A stretch of DNA of 48,574 nt from Thermoplasmata archaeon (GTDB taxonomy: Archaea > Thermoplasmatota > E2 > DHVEG-1). The position numbers and the translations under genes are program-made. The stretch is from the NCBI GenBank assembly GCA_020054495.1, contig JAHWGK010000019.1, positions 1 to 48,574 of the forward strand, written 5' to 3'. This document shows positions 18,099 through 26,932 of the stretch, piece after piece (the first letter of the stretch is position 1; every line of letters begins with the position of its first letter). The notes under the pieces were generated by a model, which saw only the letters and a program-made list of their open reading frames with translations, did not search any database and was not told where the DNA came from.

Positions 18099-18512
18099 AT
18101 GTTATCTGGAATTTTTGATATAATAATTTTAGTCTCTCTATCAATTGGAGTTTTTTTCAACTTTCTAGCGGGTGTTGGCCTTTTACGTTTCCCAGATGTT
18201 TATACTAGACTTCACGCAGGAACAAAATGTACTACTTTCGGTTCGATTTTCCTATGCGGATCTATAATCTTAATTGGGTTAAGGGCATGGTTTTTTTCAT
18301 ATGAAGGGCTTACACAAACTGATGGTTCTACCTTAGCGATTCATACAGCCGGAGCATTATTTGCAATTTTACTTACCAATCCAACAGGTGCTCATGCACT
18401 AGCCCGTGCTGCACACCGAAGTGGAGTTAAACCTGTTGGAGCAGTTATTGATGACTTAGAAGGTAAACCAGCAAAAAAGACTACCAGCAAGAAAAAGGAG
18501 GCGGAAAAATAA
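18099..18512 (+). CDS. mnhG: Mrp/Mbh complex subunit, MnhG type (MbhC-like)
   Basis: This 137-residue protein has three membrane helices with the family hallmark GLLRFPDVYTRLHAGTKCTTFG and later LTNPTGAHALARAAHRSG. A Lys-rich C-terminal extension (about residues 118-137) reaches into the cytoplasm. The stop overlaps the next ATG in TAATG, so translation is probably coupled. Confidence 0.93.
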   Translation: MLSGIFDIIILVSLSIGVFFNFLAGVGLLRFPDVYTRLHAGTKCTTFGSIFLCGSIILIGLRAWFFSYEGLTQTDGSTLAIHTAGALFAILLTNPTGAHALARAAHRSGVKPVGAVIDDLEGKPAKKTTSKKKEAEK

Positions 18513-18772
18513 TGGTTGCAGAAATGTTAGTAAATATTGTCCATATCATAATTCCTATTTTAATCGTTATAGCTTCTGCGTTTGCTGTCGTTTTTAAGGA
18601 CCTTATTGCCGCTGCTATTGCTGTTGCCGCTATGAGTTTGCTGTTATCATTAGAGTTTTATATTTTACATGCGCCTGATGTCGCAATAGCGGAAGCAGGT
18701 ATAGGGGCATGTCTTACAACTGCAATATTGGTCATTGCAATTAGAGCCACAAGACGGGAGGAGGAAGCCTAA
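18512..18772 (+). CDS. mbhD: MbhD-like subunit (DUF4040)
   Basis: This 86-residue protein has three transmembrane helices. The segment LLSLEFYILHAPDVAIAEA, with charged residues inside the membrane, matches the DUF4040/MbhD family. The family corresponds to part of the long MnhA subunit of Mrp antiporters. It overlaps both neighbours by one base. Confidence 0.88.
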   Translation: MVAEMLVNIVHIIIPILIVIASAFAVVFKDLIAAAIAVAAMSLLLSLEFYILHAPDVAIAEAGIGACLTTAILVIAIRATRREEEA

Positions 18773-19044
18773 TGCCAGCAAGAAATGTTGCAGCAGTTAT
18801 ATTCTTCACAATAGTTGCTGTTTTCTTTGTTTTCGGTGCTCTTATGACTCACCCATTTGGAGATCCAGGTAATCCTGAAATGGACCAATATATTATTGAT
18901 AATACACAAGGAGAAACTGGTGCTGATAACGGAGTTACATCTGTAGTGTTTGATTATCGAGGTTTTGATACGCTTGGTGAGGCGACTGTTTTATTTACCG
19001 CTTTTGCAGGGGTTATAGTCCTGTTTAGGAGGTTGAAGAAATGA
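18772..19044 (+). CDS. mbhE: MbhE-like subunit
   Basis: This 90-residue protein has an N-terminal helix (about 8-25), an exposed acidic loop, and a C-terminal helix reading FDTLGEATVLFTAFAGVIVLF. That pattern is typical of MbhE and of the C-terminal part of MnhA. Its position between MbhD and the MnhB-type subunit matches the Mbh order. The stop overlaps the next ATG by four bases. Confidence 0.85.
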   Translation: MPARNVAAVIFFTIVAVFFVFGALMTHPFGDPGNPEMDQYIIDNTQGETGADNGVTSVVFDYRGFDTLGEATVLFTAFAGVIVLFRRLKK

Positions 19045-19511
19045 GTGGGATGTCAAAGATTGTAAAAACAATTTCCAGTATTACTTTTCCTTTCGTCACA
19101 ATATATGGATTGTATGTTATTGCACATGGACATTTGACTCCAGGTGGTGGTTTTCAGGGCGGGGCTGTTGTTGCATCAGGATGTGCAATGATACTCGTTG
19201 CTTATGGATCAGTATGGACTATGGGTAAGATTAAAGAAAAACATCTTTCTGTTTTAGAAAGTTTTGGTGCAATTGGTTTTATTGGCCTTGCATTTTTAGG
19301 GCTTATTTTTGGTACTATGTTTTTCAAAAACTTTCTGGTCGGAAATGATTTCTTATTTGGCGAAATTGGAAAAGGGCTTTCAAATATTAGCACAGCTGGA
19401 GCGCTTCCTCTAATGAATTTTGCAGTGGGTCTAAAAGTGATCGCAGGTTTGTTTGGAATTGTTCTAGTCATGGCATATACAACTAAAGCGAAAGGAGGAA
19501 AAATAGAATGA
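19041..19511 (+). CDS. mnhB: Mrp/Mbh complex subunit, MnhB type (MbhF-like)
   Basis: This 156-residue protein has about four transmembrane helices. The motif YVIAHGHLTPGGGFQGGAVVASG is diagnostic of MnhB. A loop after the third helix is longer than in short MnhB proteins. ATGA overlaps on both sides show translational coupling within the operon. Confidence 0.93.
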   Translation: MSGMSKIVKTISSITFPFVTIYGLYVIAHGHLTPGGGFQGGAVVASGCAMILVAYGSVWTMGKIKEKHLSVLESFGAIGFIGLAFLGLIFGTMFFKNFLVGNDFLFGEIGKGLSNISTAGALPLMNFAVGLKVIAGLFGIVLVMAYTTKAKGGKIE

Positions 19512-19852
19512 TCTACAACATTCCTTACATCGCAGTAGTTGCACTAATTCTGATAGGGCTTTATGCTGTAATATTTAAAAGAAATCTAATCAAAATAGTC
19601 ATCGGAATAACTCTTATTGAAAGTGGCGTCAACCTGTTTTTAATAACTCTTGCTTACAGACAAGATAGTATAGCACCTATTTACCATGGTGAAATTAGTA
19701 GATTAATGTCTCTGCCGGTCCCCCATGCATTGACTCTAACTAGTATCGTTATTGGCGTTGCTGTTCTTGCATTGATGCTTTCACTCGTTATTCATATCTA
19801 CAGGCATTATGGAACATTGGATGCTAGAAAGATAGGGAGAGAAGAAGAATGA
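19508..19852 (+). CDS. mnhC: Mrp/Mbh complex subunit, MnhC/NuoK type (MbhG-like)
   Basis: This 114-residue protein has three transmembrane helices and belongs to the MnhC/NuoK family. The middle helix carries a membrane glutamate (GITLIESGVNLFLI). The segment PVPHALTLTSIVIGVAVLAL is conserved in MnhC. It overlaps both neighbours by four bases and precedes the large antiporter-like subunit as in Mbh. Confidence 0.94.
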   Translation: MIYNIPYIAVVALILIGLYAVIFKRNLIKIVIGITLIESGVNLFLITLAYRQDSIAPIYHGEISRLMSLPVPHALTLTSIVIGVAVLALMLSLVIHIYRHYGTLDARKIGREEE

Positions 19853-21441
19853 ATCTAGAAACCATTATTACACATTCACCTGCCTTAATCGTAGCAGTTC
19901 CATTACTTGGAGCATTTCTAACACCATTAGTTGGAAAAATCAATGACAAACTTAGGAATGTTTTTGTTATACTCACAGTTGGATTAACCACTTTTTTTGT
20001 ATTCCTGCTTGCAAATGATATCTTTTCTAGTGGAAACATTCGTACATATGTCTTTGGTGGAGGCACACCGATAACAGATGGTGGCTTTGCCATTAGAATT
20101 CTATTCGAGGTCGATGGATTGAATGCCTTCATGGCCATTATAGCTTCAATATTGGCATTAGCTTGTGTAATTTACTCCTGGGCGTTCATGAAAGAAAACA
20201 CAGGTCTTGACAAGTATTACACACTCATACTACTCATGGTTGCTGGCATGTTTGGTATGATTCTCACAGGTGACATGTTTAACTTCTTTGTATTTCTTGA
20301 AATAACATCTATTTCATCATGTGTACTTATTGCGTTTTGGACAAATAAGGGAAAAGCTGTTGACGCAGGATTTAAATATATAGTAATTAGTGCAACAGGT
20401 GCGCTTTTTATCCTTTTTGCAATTGCAATTCTGTATAGCCAGTACAATGCATTGAATATGGCATTTCTTGCAAATTCTATACAATACACGTTTTTAGATA
20501 AAATCGCACTTGTTTTACTCATTGCAGGTCTTGCGATGAAAGCAGGGATTGTACCAATGCATATGTGGCTTCCAGACGCATATGGACGAGCTCCTTCATC
20601 AGTAACCCTCATATTAGTTGGTGCAACACAGGTGAGTCTTTATGGTGTATTAAGAATGACTTTCACATTATATGGAAGCCAGTTAACTATACCATTGAAA
20701 CAAATTGGAGATACATCTATTACTATGAACGGCCTATTAGGAATAACCCTCATAGCATTAGCCCTTATTACAATACTTGTCGGCGTGCTTATGGCACTTA
20801 AACAAACTGATTTCAAGAGATTGATAGCATTTGCAGCAGTAGGAGAAATTGGATACATTGTTCTTGCAATTGGGGCAGGGCTAACAGCTATGGGCACATC
20901 TTATGGAAATATGGCATTTAGAGGAGGAATTTTTCACATTATAAATGATGCATTAGATGTTGGATTATTGTTCCTGGTGGCAGGTGCAATTTATTATGCA
21001 ACAAAACAAACCTCACTAAACCAGATGGGAGGTCTTTCAAGAAATATGAAATACACTACCGTATTTTTCTTGATAGGTCTTCTTGCTGTTGCTGGTATGC
21101 CTCCGATGAACGGATTTGCCTCAAAGCTACTTATTTATCAATCAACTTACCAAGTTAATCCTATCATTGCAATTGTTGCTATTCTTTGCAGCATACTACT
21201 TTTAGCTGTTTTTGTAAAAGTGTTTCATTCTGCATTCCTTGGACCAAAATTACCGAAATTTAAAGATGTAAAAGATGTACCAAAAAGTATGCTATTGGCT
21301 ATGGGAATCATTGCTTGTTTCATTATCTTCTTTGGCCTGTTCCCTGAATTTGTTGTTAATAATTTAGTGAAACCAGCAGCTGATGCAATTATTAATAACA
21401 CGAACTATATAACTACTGTGATAGGAGGGGCTGTACCATGA
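19849..21441 (+). CDS. mnhD: antiporter-like proton/ion channel subunit, MnhD/NuoN type (MbhH-like)
   Basis: This 530-residue protein has about 14 transmembrane helices and belongs to the Complex I/Mrp antiporter family. The key charged residues are visible: Glu151 in the FVFLEI helix and Lys231 in GLAMKAGIVPMHMWLPDAYGRAPSSV, which line the ion path in the family. It is the ion-pumping subunit of the operon. The stop overlaps the next ATG by four bases. It could also function as part of a pure antiporter. Confidence 0.95.
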   Translation: MNLETIITHSPALIVAVPLLGAFLTPLVGKINDKLRNVFVILTVGLTTFFVFLLANDIFSSGNIRTYVFGGGTPITDGGFAIRILFEVDGLNAFMAIIASILALACVIYSWAFMKENTGLDKYYTLILLMVAGMFGMILTGDMFNFFVFLEITSISSCVLIAFWTNKGKAVDAGFKYIVISATGALFILFAIAILYSQYNALNMAFLANSIQYTFLDKIALVLLIAGLAMKAGIVPMHMWLPDAYGRAPSSVTLILVGATQVSLYGVLRMTFTLYGSQLTIPLKQIGDTSITMNGLLGITLIALALITILVGVLMALKQTDFKRLIAFAAVGEIGYIVLAIGAGLTAMGTSYGNMAFRGGIFHIINDALDVGLLFLVAGAIYYATKQTSLNQMGGLSRNMKYTTVFFLIGLLAVAGMPPMNGFASKLLIYQSTYQVNPIIAIVAILCSILLLAVFVKVFHSAFLGPKLPKFKDVKDVPKSMLLAMGIIACFIIFFGLFPEFVVNNLVKPAADAIINNTNYITTVIGGAVP

Positions 21442-21794
21442 TATCAATATATGATTTCATTGAAACATTGACAACCGATAGTGGTTTCTGGAATCCCCTC
21501 ATTTGGGGTGTTGCAATAGTAATTGCATTTCTTATTGTCTATATAATTCGGGGTTTTGGTAATAAAGGTTACAAAAAAGAAACAGAGCAAACAAAAGTTT
21601 TTCTTTCAGGAAACCCAGAATATAAGGAGGAAAAAATGCATGTGAAAGCCAGTAATCTTTACTGGGGATTTACAGAGTCGCTTAAATGGGTCTATAAAGT
21701 CCTTGACAAAATGCATACCGGAAACGTCAGTGACTACGTACTATGGTTTGTAATTATAATGGGTACATTATTCATAATTCTGGGGGTGATCTAG
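21438..21794 (+). CDS. mbhI: MbhI-like subunit
   Basis: This 118-residue protein has a transmembrane helix near 20-38, an amphipathic middle part and a C-terminal helix near 100-118. The length, the two-helix layout and the position after the MnhD-type subunit match MbhI of membrane-bound hydrogenases. MbhI links the antiporter module to the hydrogenase-like module. This argues that the operon encodes an Mbh-type complex rather than a plain Mrp antiporter. The next gene follows without a gap. Confidence 0.72.
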   Translation: MISIYDFIETLTTDSGFWNPLIWGVAIVIAFLIVYIIRGFGNKGYKKETEQTKVFLSGNPEYKEEKMHVKASNLYWGFTESLKWVYKVLDKMHTGNVSDYVLWFVIIMGTLFIILGVI

Positions 21795-22859
21795 ATGGAG
21801 ATTCATGAAATCATAAGGATAGTATTGACAATTATAATTGGTACTATCGGTCTTGCTGCTTTTGGAATCTTCTTTGGGTTGTTGTATAAAGGTCTGGACC
21901 GTAAAATTTCTGCGCATATGCAAGGTAGAATAGGACCGCCGATAAGGCAACCATTTAGAGATATTGGTAAATTATTTACAAAAGAAAACATTGTTCCGGA
22001 AAATGCCGTTCCATGGATTTTTCATCTTGCCCCTCTTATTGGTCTTGTAGCATCAATATCAATACTTCTCTACCTTCCAATAGGAGGTTTTCCACCATTG
22101 GCGTCAGGATATGGAGATCTCATATTAATTTTATATTTGTTGATTATTCCGTCTCTAGCCTTAGTAATTGGTGGTTTTGCATCAGGTTCGCCTTATGCAA
22201 CAGTTGGTGCACAGAGGGAAATGGCCACAATGATAGCATATGAATTTCCACTGGCAATTATAATTGTGACCATTGCATGGAAATTGAGCGCTACTACCGT
22301 TGGGGGGACATTAATTCAAAATTCATTTGCCATATCTACTATTACTTCTACGCCAGTCTGGAGTGTCGTAGGCCCCATTGGATTTATTGGTCTTATACTC
22401 CTATTACTCGCTCTAATAATTGTAACTCCAGCAGAATTATCAAAAATACCATTTGATTCTCCTGAAGCAGAAACAGAGATAGGTGGTGGTCTACTTGTTG
22501 AATATTCTGGTAGAAACCTAGCGATGTTTTATCTAATGGATAGTGTAAAAACAATTGTAATGGCATCGATTATTGTTGCATTGTTCTTCCCGTACAACCT
22601 TTCTAATCTAGTTGGACTTGACGCAGGGAGTTATCCAGCATATACAATTGATATCATATTTTATCTAATAAAAGTGTTGATAGTACTCGTATTATCGGTA
22701 ACAATAATTCGAGTAGCAGTTGCACGTCTAAAGATAGATCAGATAGTTTACACGTATTGGGTGCCACTAACACTCATGGCTCTTATCGGATTGATATGTA
22801 TCATGTGGGATGGACAATTTGGCTTGCCACGTATAGTTGAGATGCTTGGATTGGTATAA
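21795..22859 (+). CDS. mbhM: NuoH/EchB-type membrane anchor subunit (MbhM-like)
   Basis: This 354-residue protein has about eight transmembrane helices and belongs to the Complex I subunit 1 family. The signatures HMQGRIGPPIRQPFRDIGKL, QREMATMIAYEFPL and PFDSPEAETEIGGGLLVEYSG are present. It normally anchors the [NiFe]-hydrogenase-like subunits to the membrane arm. Here it is the last gene of the operon. No small subunit, large subunit or ferredoxin-type subunit follows; the next gene is an archaeosortase. Confidence 0.94.
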   Translation: MEIHEIIRIVLTIIIGTIGLAAFGIFFGLLYKGLDRKISAHMQGRIGPPIRQPFRDIGKLFTKENIVPENAVPWIFHLAPLIGLVASISILLYLPIGGFPPLASGYGDLILILYLLIIPSLALVIGGFASGSPYATVGAQREMATMIAYEFPLAIIIVTIAWKLSATTVGGTLIQNSFAISTITSTPVWSVVGPIGFIGLILLLLALIIVTPAELSKIPFDSPEAETEIGGGLLVEYSGRNLAMFYLMDSVKTIVMASIIVALFFPYNLSNLVGLDAGSYPAYTIDIIFYLIKVLIVLVLSVTIIRVAVARLKIDQIVYTYWVPLTLMALIGLICIMWDGQFGLPRIVEMLGLV

Positions 22860-22940
22860 CGATACAACAGAGATTAAAGGGAAACACAACATAATAACAA
22901 TCTTATAGTAATTCATTATTCCAAAGGAACAGATTCAAAC

Positions 22941-23879
22941 ATGGTGAGATACAACCACAGAGAAAATACGATTGCTTTATTGTTTCTTATTATCCCAATC
23001 ATATTTGTAATAATTGGACTAGTATTTTTTCCATATAGACCGTTAGGATCAGAAATCGTCTTAGAGGCGATATTGCTTTTGTCATTGTATACAAGTCTAA
23101 TATTACTTGGAATTGGCTTTGTAATAAAAAAAGAGGGGCTAGATAACAAGATAAAGATTGTAGGCTGGGGGCTTTTTGCCTTTTTCTGGTCAACAAAAAT
23201 TAATACACTATATTTTAGTGAAGATGGAGACTTTGTAAATGCATTTCTATGCATTGTTGGAGTATTTGTACTCTTTTATATTGCGTATCATGAATGGCTG
23301 TCAACAAAAAACAAGAAAAAAATAAGCTGTCTAAATTGGACTGCTGGAGTTGCAGCAATAGCTGGAATCATATATTTTGGTATAGAAATGACTCCATTGG
23401 AAATGTGGCTTAGAGAAGTTGTTGCTACTCAAAGTGCATGGTTATTAAACGTTTTCACAGGTAATGTGACACAAAGTGGACTACATATTGGATGGGAGTT
23501 AGCCTATGTTAAGATAATATTTGCATGTACTGCAGTCCAGTCCATGGTTATTTTTGTAGGAATGATACTTCCGCTAACCAAAGTGAGTATAAAAAGAAAA
23601 TGTATTGGTTTACTCGTAACAGTTGTACCTGTATATCTTCTTAATCTAATAAGGAACGCGCTTGTTGTATATCTTGTAGGTATTTATGGTCCTGAGTTTT
23701 TTGGTACAGCTCACAACATAATAGGAAAGGGAGGAAGTTTAATAGCATTAGTATTACTTCTGTTAATCGTCATTAAGGTTATTCCAGAGGTTTTTGATGA
23801 GATAATATGTCTTACGGATCTTTACAAAAGAAACGGCCCATTGGAACGATCTATTAAAAGAGTTTGGAGAAAAAAATAG
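22941..23879 (+). CDS. artA: archaeosortase (exosortase family, ArtA-like)
   Basis: This 312-residue integral membrane protein has about eight to nine hydrophobic helices. The exosortase/archaeosortase catalytic residues are present: Cys196 in FACTAVQS, Arg238 in LLNLIRNALVV, and His258 in TAHNIIGKGG. In Haloferax, ArtA removes the C-terminal PGF-CTERM tripartite signal and the protein is then lipid-anchored. The 80-base gap before it holds no obvious gene. The next two genes make archaetidylethanolamine-type lipids, a pairing that fits the family's link to lipid anchoring. Confidence 0.9.
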   Translation: MVRYNHRENTIALLFLIIPIIFVIIGLVFFPYRPLGSEIVLEAILLLSLYTSLILLGIGFVIKKEGLDNKIKIVGWGLFAFFWSTKINTLYFSEDGDFVNAFLCIVGVFVLFYIAYHEWLSTKNKKKISCLNWTAGVAAIAGIIYFGIEMTPLEMWLREVVATQSAWLLNVFTGNVTQSGLHIGWELAYVKIIFACTAVQSMVIFVGMILPLTKVSIKRKCIGLLVTVVPVYLLNLIRNALVVYLVGIYGPEFFGTAHNIIGKGGSLIALVLLLLIVIKVIPEVFDEIICLTDLYKRNGPLERSIKRVWRKK

Positions 23880-23880
23880 A

Positions 23881-24531
23881 ATGGCGATTGCTAAAGGCTC
23901 CAAAACATGGATCTTATCAACATTTATTGCAGGAATAATTTTTATGATTTTGACCTTAATTTCAATTTGGCCCATTCCTGGGATTATTTTTTTGTTCTTG
24001 ACAACTATTATATTTTTAAAAACAGGATTTCTCTTTCTTTTCTTTAGGGATCCTGAGAGAGATATTGGAAAAGGAATTGTTGCTTGTGCTGATGGAAGAA
24101 TAAGAGAAATTAATAAACTTAAGGACGATAAAGTTGGAGAATGTACAAAGATATCGACATTTATGAATTTATATAATGTACATGTTAATAGAATACCTTT
24201 AGATGGAATCATAAAAAATGTTGTTCATAAACGAGGATTGCATCTTCCTGCTTTTAAAAAGGAATCTGAGAAAAACGAACAATTGATAACTATCATAGAT
24301 ACAAACATTGGAATAATCAAAGTTGTTCAAATAGCAGGAACATTAGCCCGTCGTATTGTACCTTATATTAAAAAAGAAGATAAACTGAAAAAGGGTGAAA
24401 AGATTGGAATTATAAGGTTTGGTTCACGTGTAGACGTGTATTTGCCAAGTAAAAAGATAAAGACTATATCTGTCAAGACAGGAGATATTGTTAAGGCGGG
24501 GGAAACTACAATTGCAGAAATCAATGATTAA
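23881..24531 (+). CDS. psd: archaetidylserine/phosphatidylserine decarboxylase
   Basis: This 216-residue enzyme converts archaetidylserine to archaetidylethanolamine. Two N-terminal helices (about 10-55) are followed by FRDPERDIG and FMNLYNVHVNRIPLDG, which are typical of the short archaeal form. The self-cleavage site that generates the pyruvoyl group is FGSRVD, between Gly181 and Ser182. It starts one base after the archaeosortase stop and overlaps the synthase gene, so the three genes are cotranscribed. Confidence 0.93.
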   Translation: MAIAKGSKTWILSTFIAGIIFMILTLISIWPIPGIIFLFLTTIIFLKTGFLFLFFRDPERDIGKGIVACADGRIREINKLKDDKVGECTKISTFMNLYNVHVNRIPLDGIIKNVVHKRGLHLPAFKKESEKNEQLITIIDTNIGIIKVVQIAGTLARRIVPYIKKEDKLKKGEKIGIIRFGSRVDVYLPSKKIKTISVKTGDIVKAGETTIAEIND

Positions 24532-25213
24532 ATTGTTATCAATTGCTGATGTTATTTCACTTACCAACGCTATTTTTGGTTTTCTTGCAGTTCTATTTTT
24601 ATTATCTAATTTAATTGCCTCTGAAGAACTACGAATACGTGTTTCATTTTCATTTATCCTGTTGGCAATACTTGCAGATGGTTTAGATGGAATAGTTGCT
24701 AGGAGAACTAAGAGAAGTGATATAGGTGAGCACCTTGACTCAATGGCCGATATGACTTCAATGTGCATTGCTACTTCGGTTTTTATTTATGTGATGTACA
24801 ATGATTTTGTTTCATGTTGCATTTATAATCATATTTATCTTTTGATAGCTCTAATTTTGTTTTTATCCTCTGGATTAATTAGACTCGCATCTTTTCATAT
24901 AATGAAAAATAAAAAATATTTTGTTGGGTTTCCAGCACCTGCCAGTGCAACCATCTTATTACTAATAGCTTATCTTGAGATTGAATTCATCTATATTTTA
25001 CTTGCAATCGTAATAATTTCAATTGCAATGGTATCTAGTGTGCGTTTCCCCAAACCTGGTTTTAAAGTAGATGCAATAGCAGCTATACTAATTTTATTGA
25101 CTTTGATTATGGATAAATACTACCATGGTATTGCTCCTTTATTCCTTTTTATAGTAATGATAGCATATGCAACAGGTGGACCAGTTTATACTAAATTTTT
25201 AGAAAAAAAGTGA
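24524..25213 (+). CDS. pssA: CDP-archaeol (CDP-diacylglycerol) serine transferase
   Basis: This CDP-alcohol phosphatidyltransferase of about 230 residues probably forms archaetidylserine, the substrate of the preceding decarboxylase. The metal and substrate motif runs DGLDGIVARR (Asp52, Asp55) to GEHLDSMAD (Asp72, Asp76), matching D-x2-D-G-x2-A-R...G-x3-D-x3-D. Six or more transmembrane helices are visible. The frame opens at a TTG at 24488, but the ATG at 24524 gives a natural N-terminus (MIKLLSIADVISL) and an eight-base overlap with psd. Confidence 0.9.
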   Translation: MIKLLSIADVISLTNAIFGFLAVLFLLSNLIASEELRIRVSFSFILLAILADGLDGIVARRTKRSDIGEHLDSMADMTSMCIATSVFIYVMYNDFVSCCIYNHIYLLIALILFLSSGLIRLASFHIMKNKKYFVGFPAPASATILLLIAYLEIEFIYILLAIVIISIAMVSSVRFPKPGFKVDAIAAILILLTLIMDKYYHGIAPLFLFIVMIAYATGGPVYTKFLEKK

Positions 25214-25256
25214 TAAAAACATTTCTAAACAGAAACTGCATTACAGGGTGCTGTTT

Positions 25257-25817
25257 ATGGACGATATACCAAAAATTGGTATCACTGGTATGCCTAGTGT
25301 TGGCAAAACAGATACTTTAACAAAAATTATAGAAGCCCTTGAAGAACACGGATATATTGTTGAAGGAATGATAACCGAGCCGATAATTGAAAAGAAAAAA
25401 CGTGTAGGTTTCTATGTAACAGACTGGCAAACTAAAGATAGAGAGGTTTTTGCCCATATTGATTTTGAGATGAAGGATAAAGTAGGAAAATACGGCGTTG
25501 ACATCAATGCTTTAGAATCAATTGGAATCCCTGCTATTGAAAAAGCGATTACTGACGAAGCGGTCAACGTAATCATAATCGATGAGATAGGCAAAATGGA
25601 GATGCTTTCAGAGAAGTTTTGTGAAATGGTTATTGAAGCTTTGGATTCTGATAAGCCTATCATGGTTACCCTTCATAAGAAATCAAGAACTCCTCTCCTA
25701 CAAGATGTAAGACGTCGTGATGATATCAGGATTTTAGAAGTTACTCCTGTTAATCGAAATCTACTTCCTTATAAGATTGAAAAGATAATGGAAGAAAAAT
25801 TACCGCCCTTGTTTTAA
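25257..25817 (+). CDS. THEP1-type nucleoside-triphosphatase
   Basis: This 186-residue P-loop NTPase matches the archaeal THEP1/MJ1559 family. Walker A is GMPSVGKTDT near residue 10, and Walker B is NVIIIDEIGKME near 115. The ending PYKIEKI is typical. The family hydrolyses NTPs in vitro and its physiological role is uncertain. The ATG at 25257 is preferred over the GTG at 25248, because AGGGTG then serves as a ribosome binding site. trm1 follows after one base. Confidence 0.88.
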   Translation: MDDIPKIGITGMPSVGKTDTLTKIIEALEEHGYIVEGMITEPIIEKKKRVGFYVTDWQTKDREVFAHIDFEMKDKVGKYGVDINALESIGIPAIEKAITDEAVNVIIIDEIGKMEMLSEKFCEMVIEALDSDKPIMVTLHKKSRTPLLQDVRRRDDIRILEVTPVNRNLLPYKIEKIMEEKLPPLF

Positions 25818-25818
25818 T

Positions 25819-26922
25819 ATGAAAGAAATTCAAAGTATTGTATCTATAAATGAAGGTAAAACAGATGTTTTAGTCTTTAAAAATAAAGAATCTAAAAAAG
25901 GACCTGGGTCAAAGGATAAGGTTCCTTTTTATAACCCTTCTATGGAGTTGAATAGAGATCTCTCTGTTCTGGTTTGCCAATGGCTAATTAATAACAGTAA
26001 TAAACCAGTGAGAATCCTTGATGGCCTTGCAGCATCTGGCATTCGTGGAGTTAGATTTACTAGGGAGCTTGATGGAAATTTTGATGTTACTATTAACGAT
26101 TGGAATCAAGAAGCCTATATTTTAATTGAGAAGAATATTGAAAAATTAAAACTCAAAAATACAATAGCATTAAATTGTAATCTTAATTCTTTGCTTTCTG
26201 AAAACAATTTTAATTATATTGATATCGATCCCTTTGGTTCTCCAGTTTATTTTATTGACTCTGCTATGCGAAGCATCTATAATAATGGTATCATTGCCTG
26301 TACTGCAACGGATACTGCAACTCTTTGCGGAGCCTATCCTAAGGTTTGTTTACGAAGATATGGCGCTGTTCCATTTCATTCTATAGTAATGAAGGAAATC
26401 GGTCTTCGTATTCTACTTGGTTTTATTTGTAGAGCGGCTGGCATTTATAATAAGGGAATAAAACCGTTGATTTGCTATTCAAATGATCATTACTTTAGGA
26501 TTTATGTGCAAATAACTAATGGTACTACTAAGGCTAATGACTCTATGAAAAAGTATTCAGCTATAAAATCAAATGAACTAATTGGTACTCAAACCACTAA
26601 AAAAGATATCGGACCAATGTGGATAGGTGCATTACAAGATAAAAGAGTTATTCAAGAATTAAGGACCATTCTTTTTGAAAAACAAATAAAAACTAAAAAT
26701 AAATCCTGGATATTATTAGATTTACTTGAAGAAGAAGCTGATGCACCTAATTTTTTTTATACAACAGATGGTTTAGCATCTGATCTGAAAAAATCACCTC
26801 CTAAAAAGGAAACAGTTTTTGAAAAATTAAAAAACAATGGTTATAACGTTTTTAGGACGCATTTTAGCCCAACTGGCTTTAAAACCAATTCTCCAATAAC
26901 CGAGATAAAATCAGTTTTTTAA
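25819..26922 (+). CDS. trm1: tRNA (guanine26-N2)-dimethyltransferase Trm1
   Basis: This SAM-dependent enzyme forms N2,N2-dimethylguanosine at tRNA position 26. At 367 residues it has the N-terminal KVPFYNPSMELNRDLSV, the SAM-binding ILDGLAASGIRGVRF, the catalytic IDIDPFGSP and the downstream CTATDTATLCGAYPKVCLRRYG. All are standard Trm1 blocks. The C-terminal domain is complete. It is translated directly after the NTPase gene. Confidence 0.96.
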   Translation: MKEIQSIVSINEGKTDVLVFKNKESKKGPGSKDKVPFYNPSMELNRDLSVLVCQWLINNSNKPVRILDGLAASGIRGVRFTRELDGNFDVTINDWNQEAYILIEKNIEKLKLKNTIALNCNLNSLLSENNFNYIDIDPFGSPVYFIDSAMRSIYNNGIIACTATDTATLCGAYPKVCLRRYGAVPFHSIVMKEIGLRILLGFICRAAGIYNKGIKPLICYSNDHYFRIYVQITNGTTKANDSMKKYSAIKSNELIGTQTTKKDIGPMWIGALQDKRVIQELRTILFEKQIKTKNKSWILLDLLEEEADAPNFFYTTDGLASDLKKSPPKKETVFEKLKNNGYNVFRTHFSPTGFKTNSPITEIKSVF

Positions 26923-26932
26923 AAAATATTTG

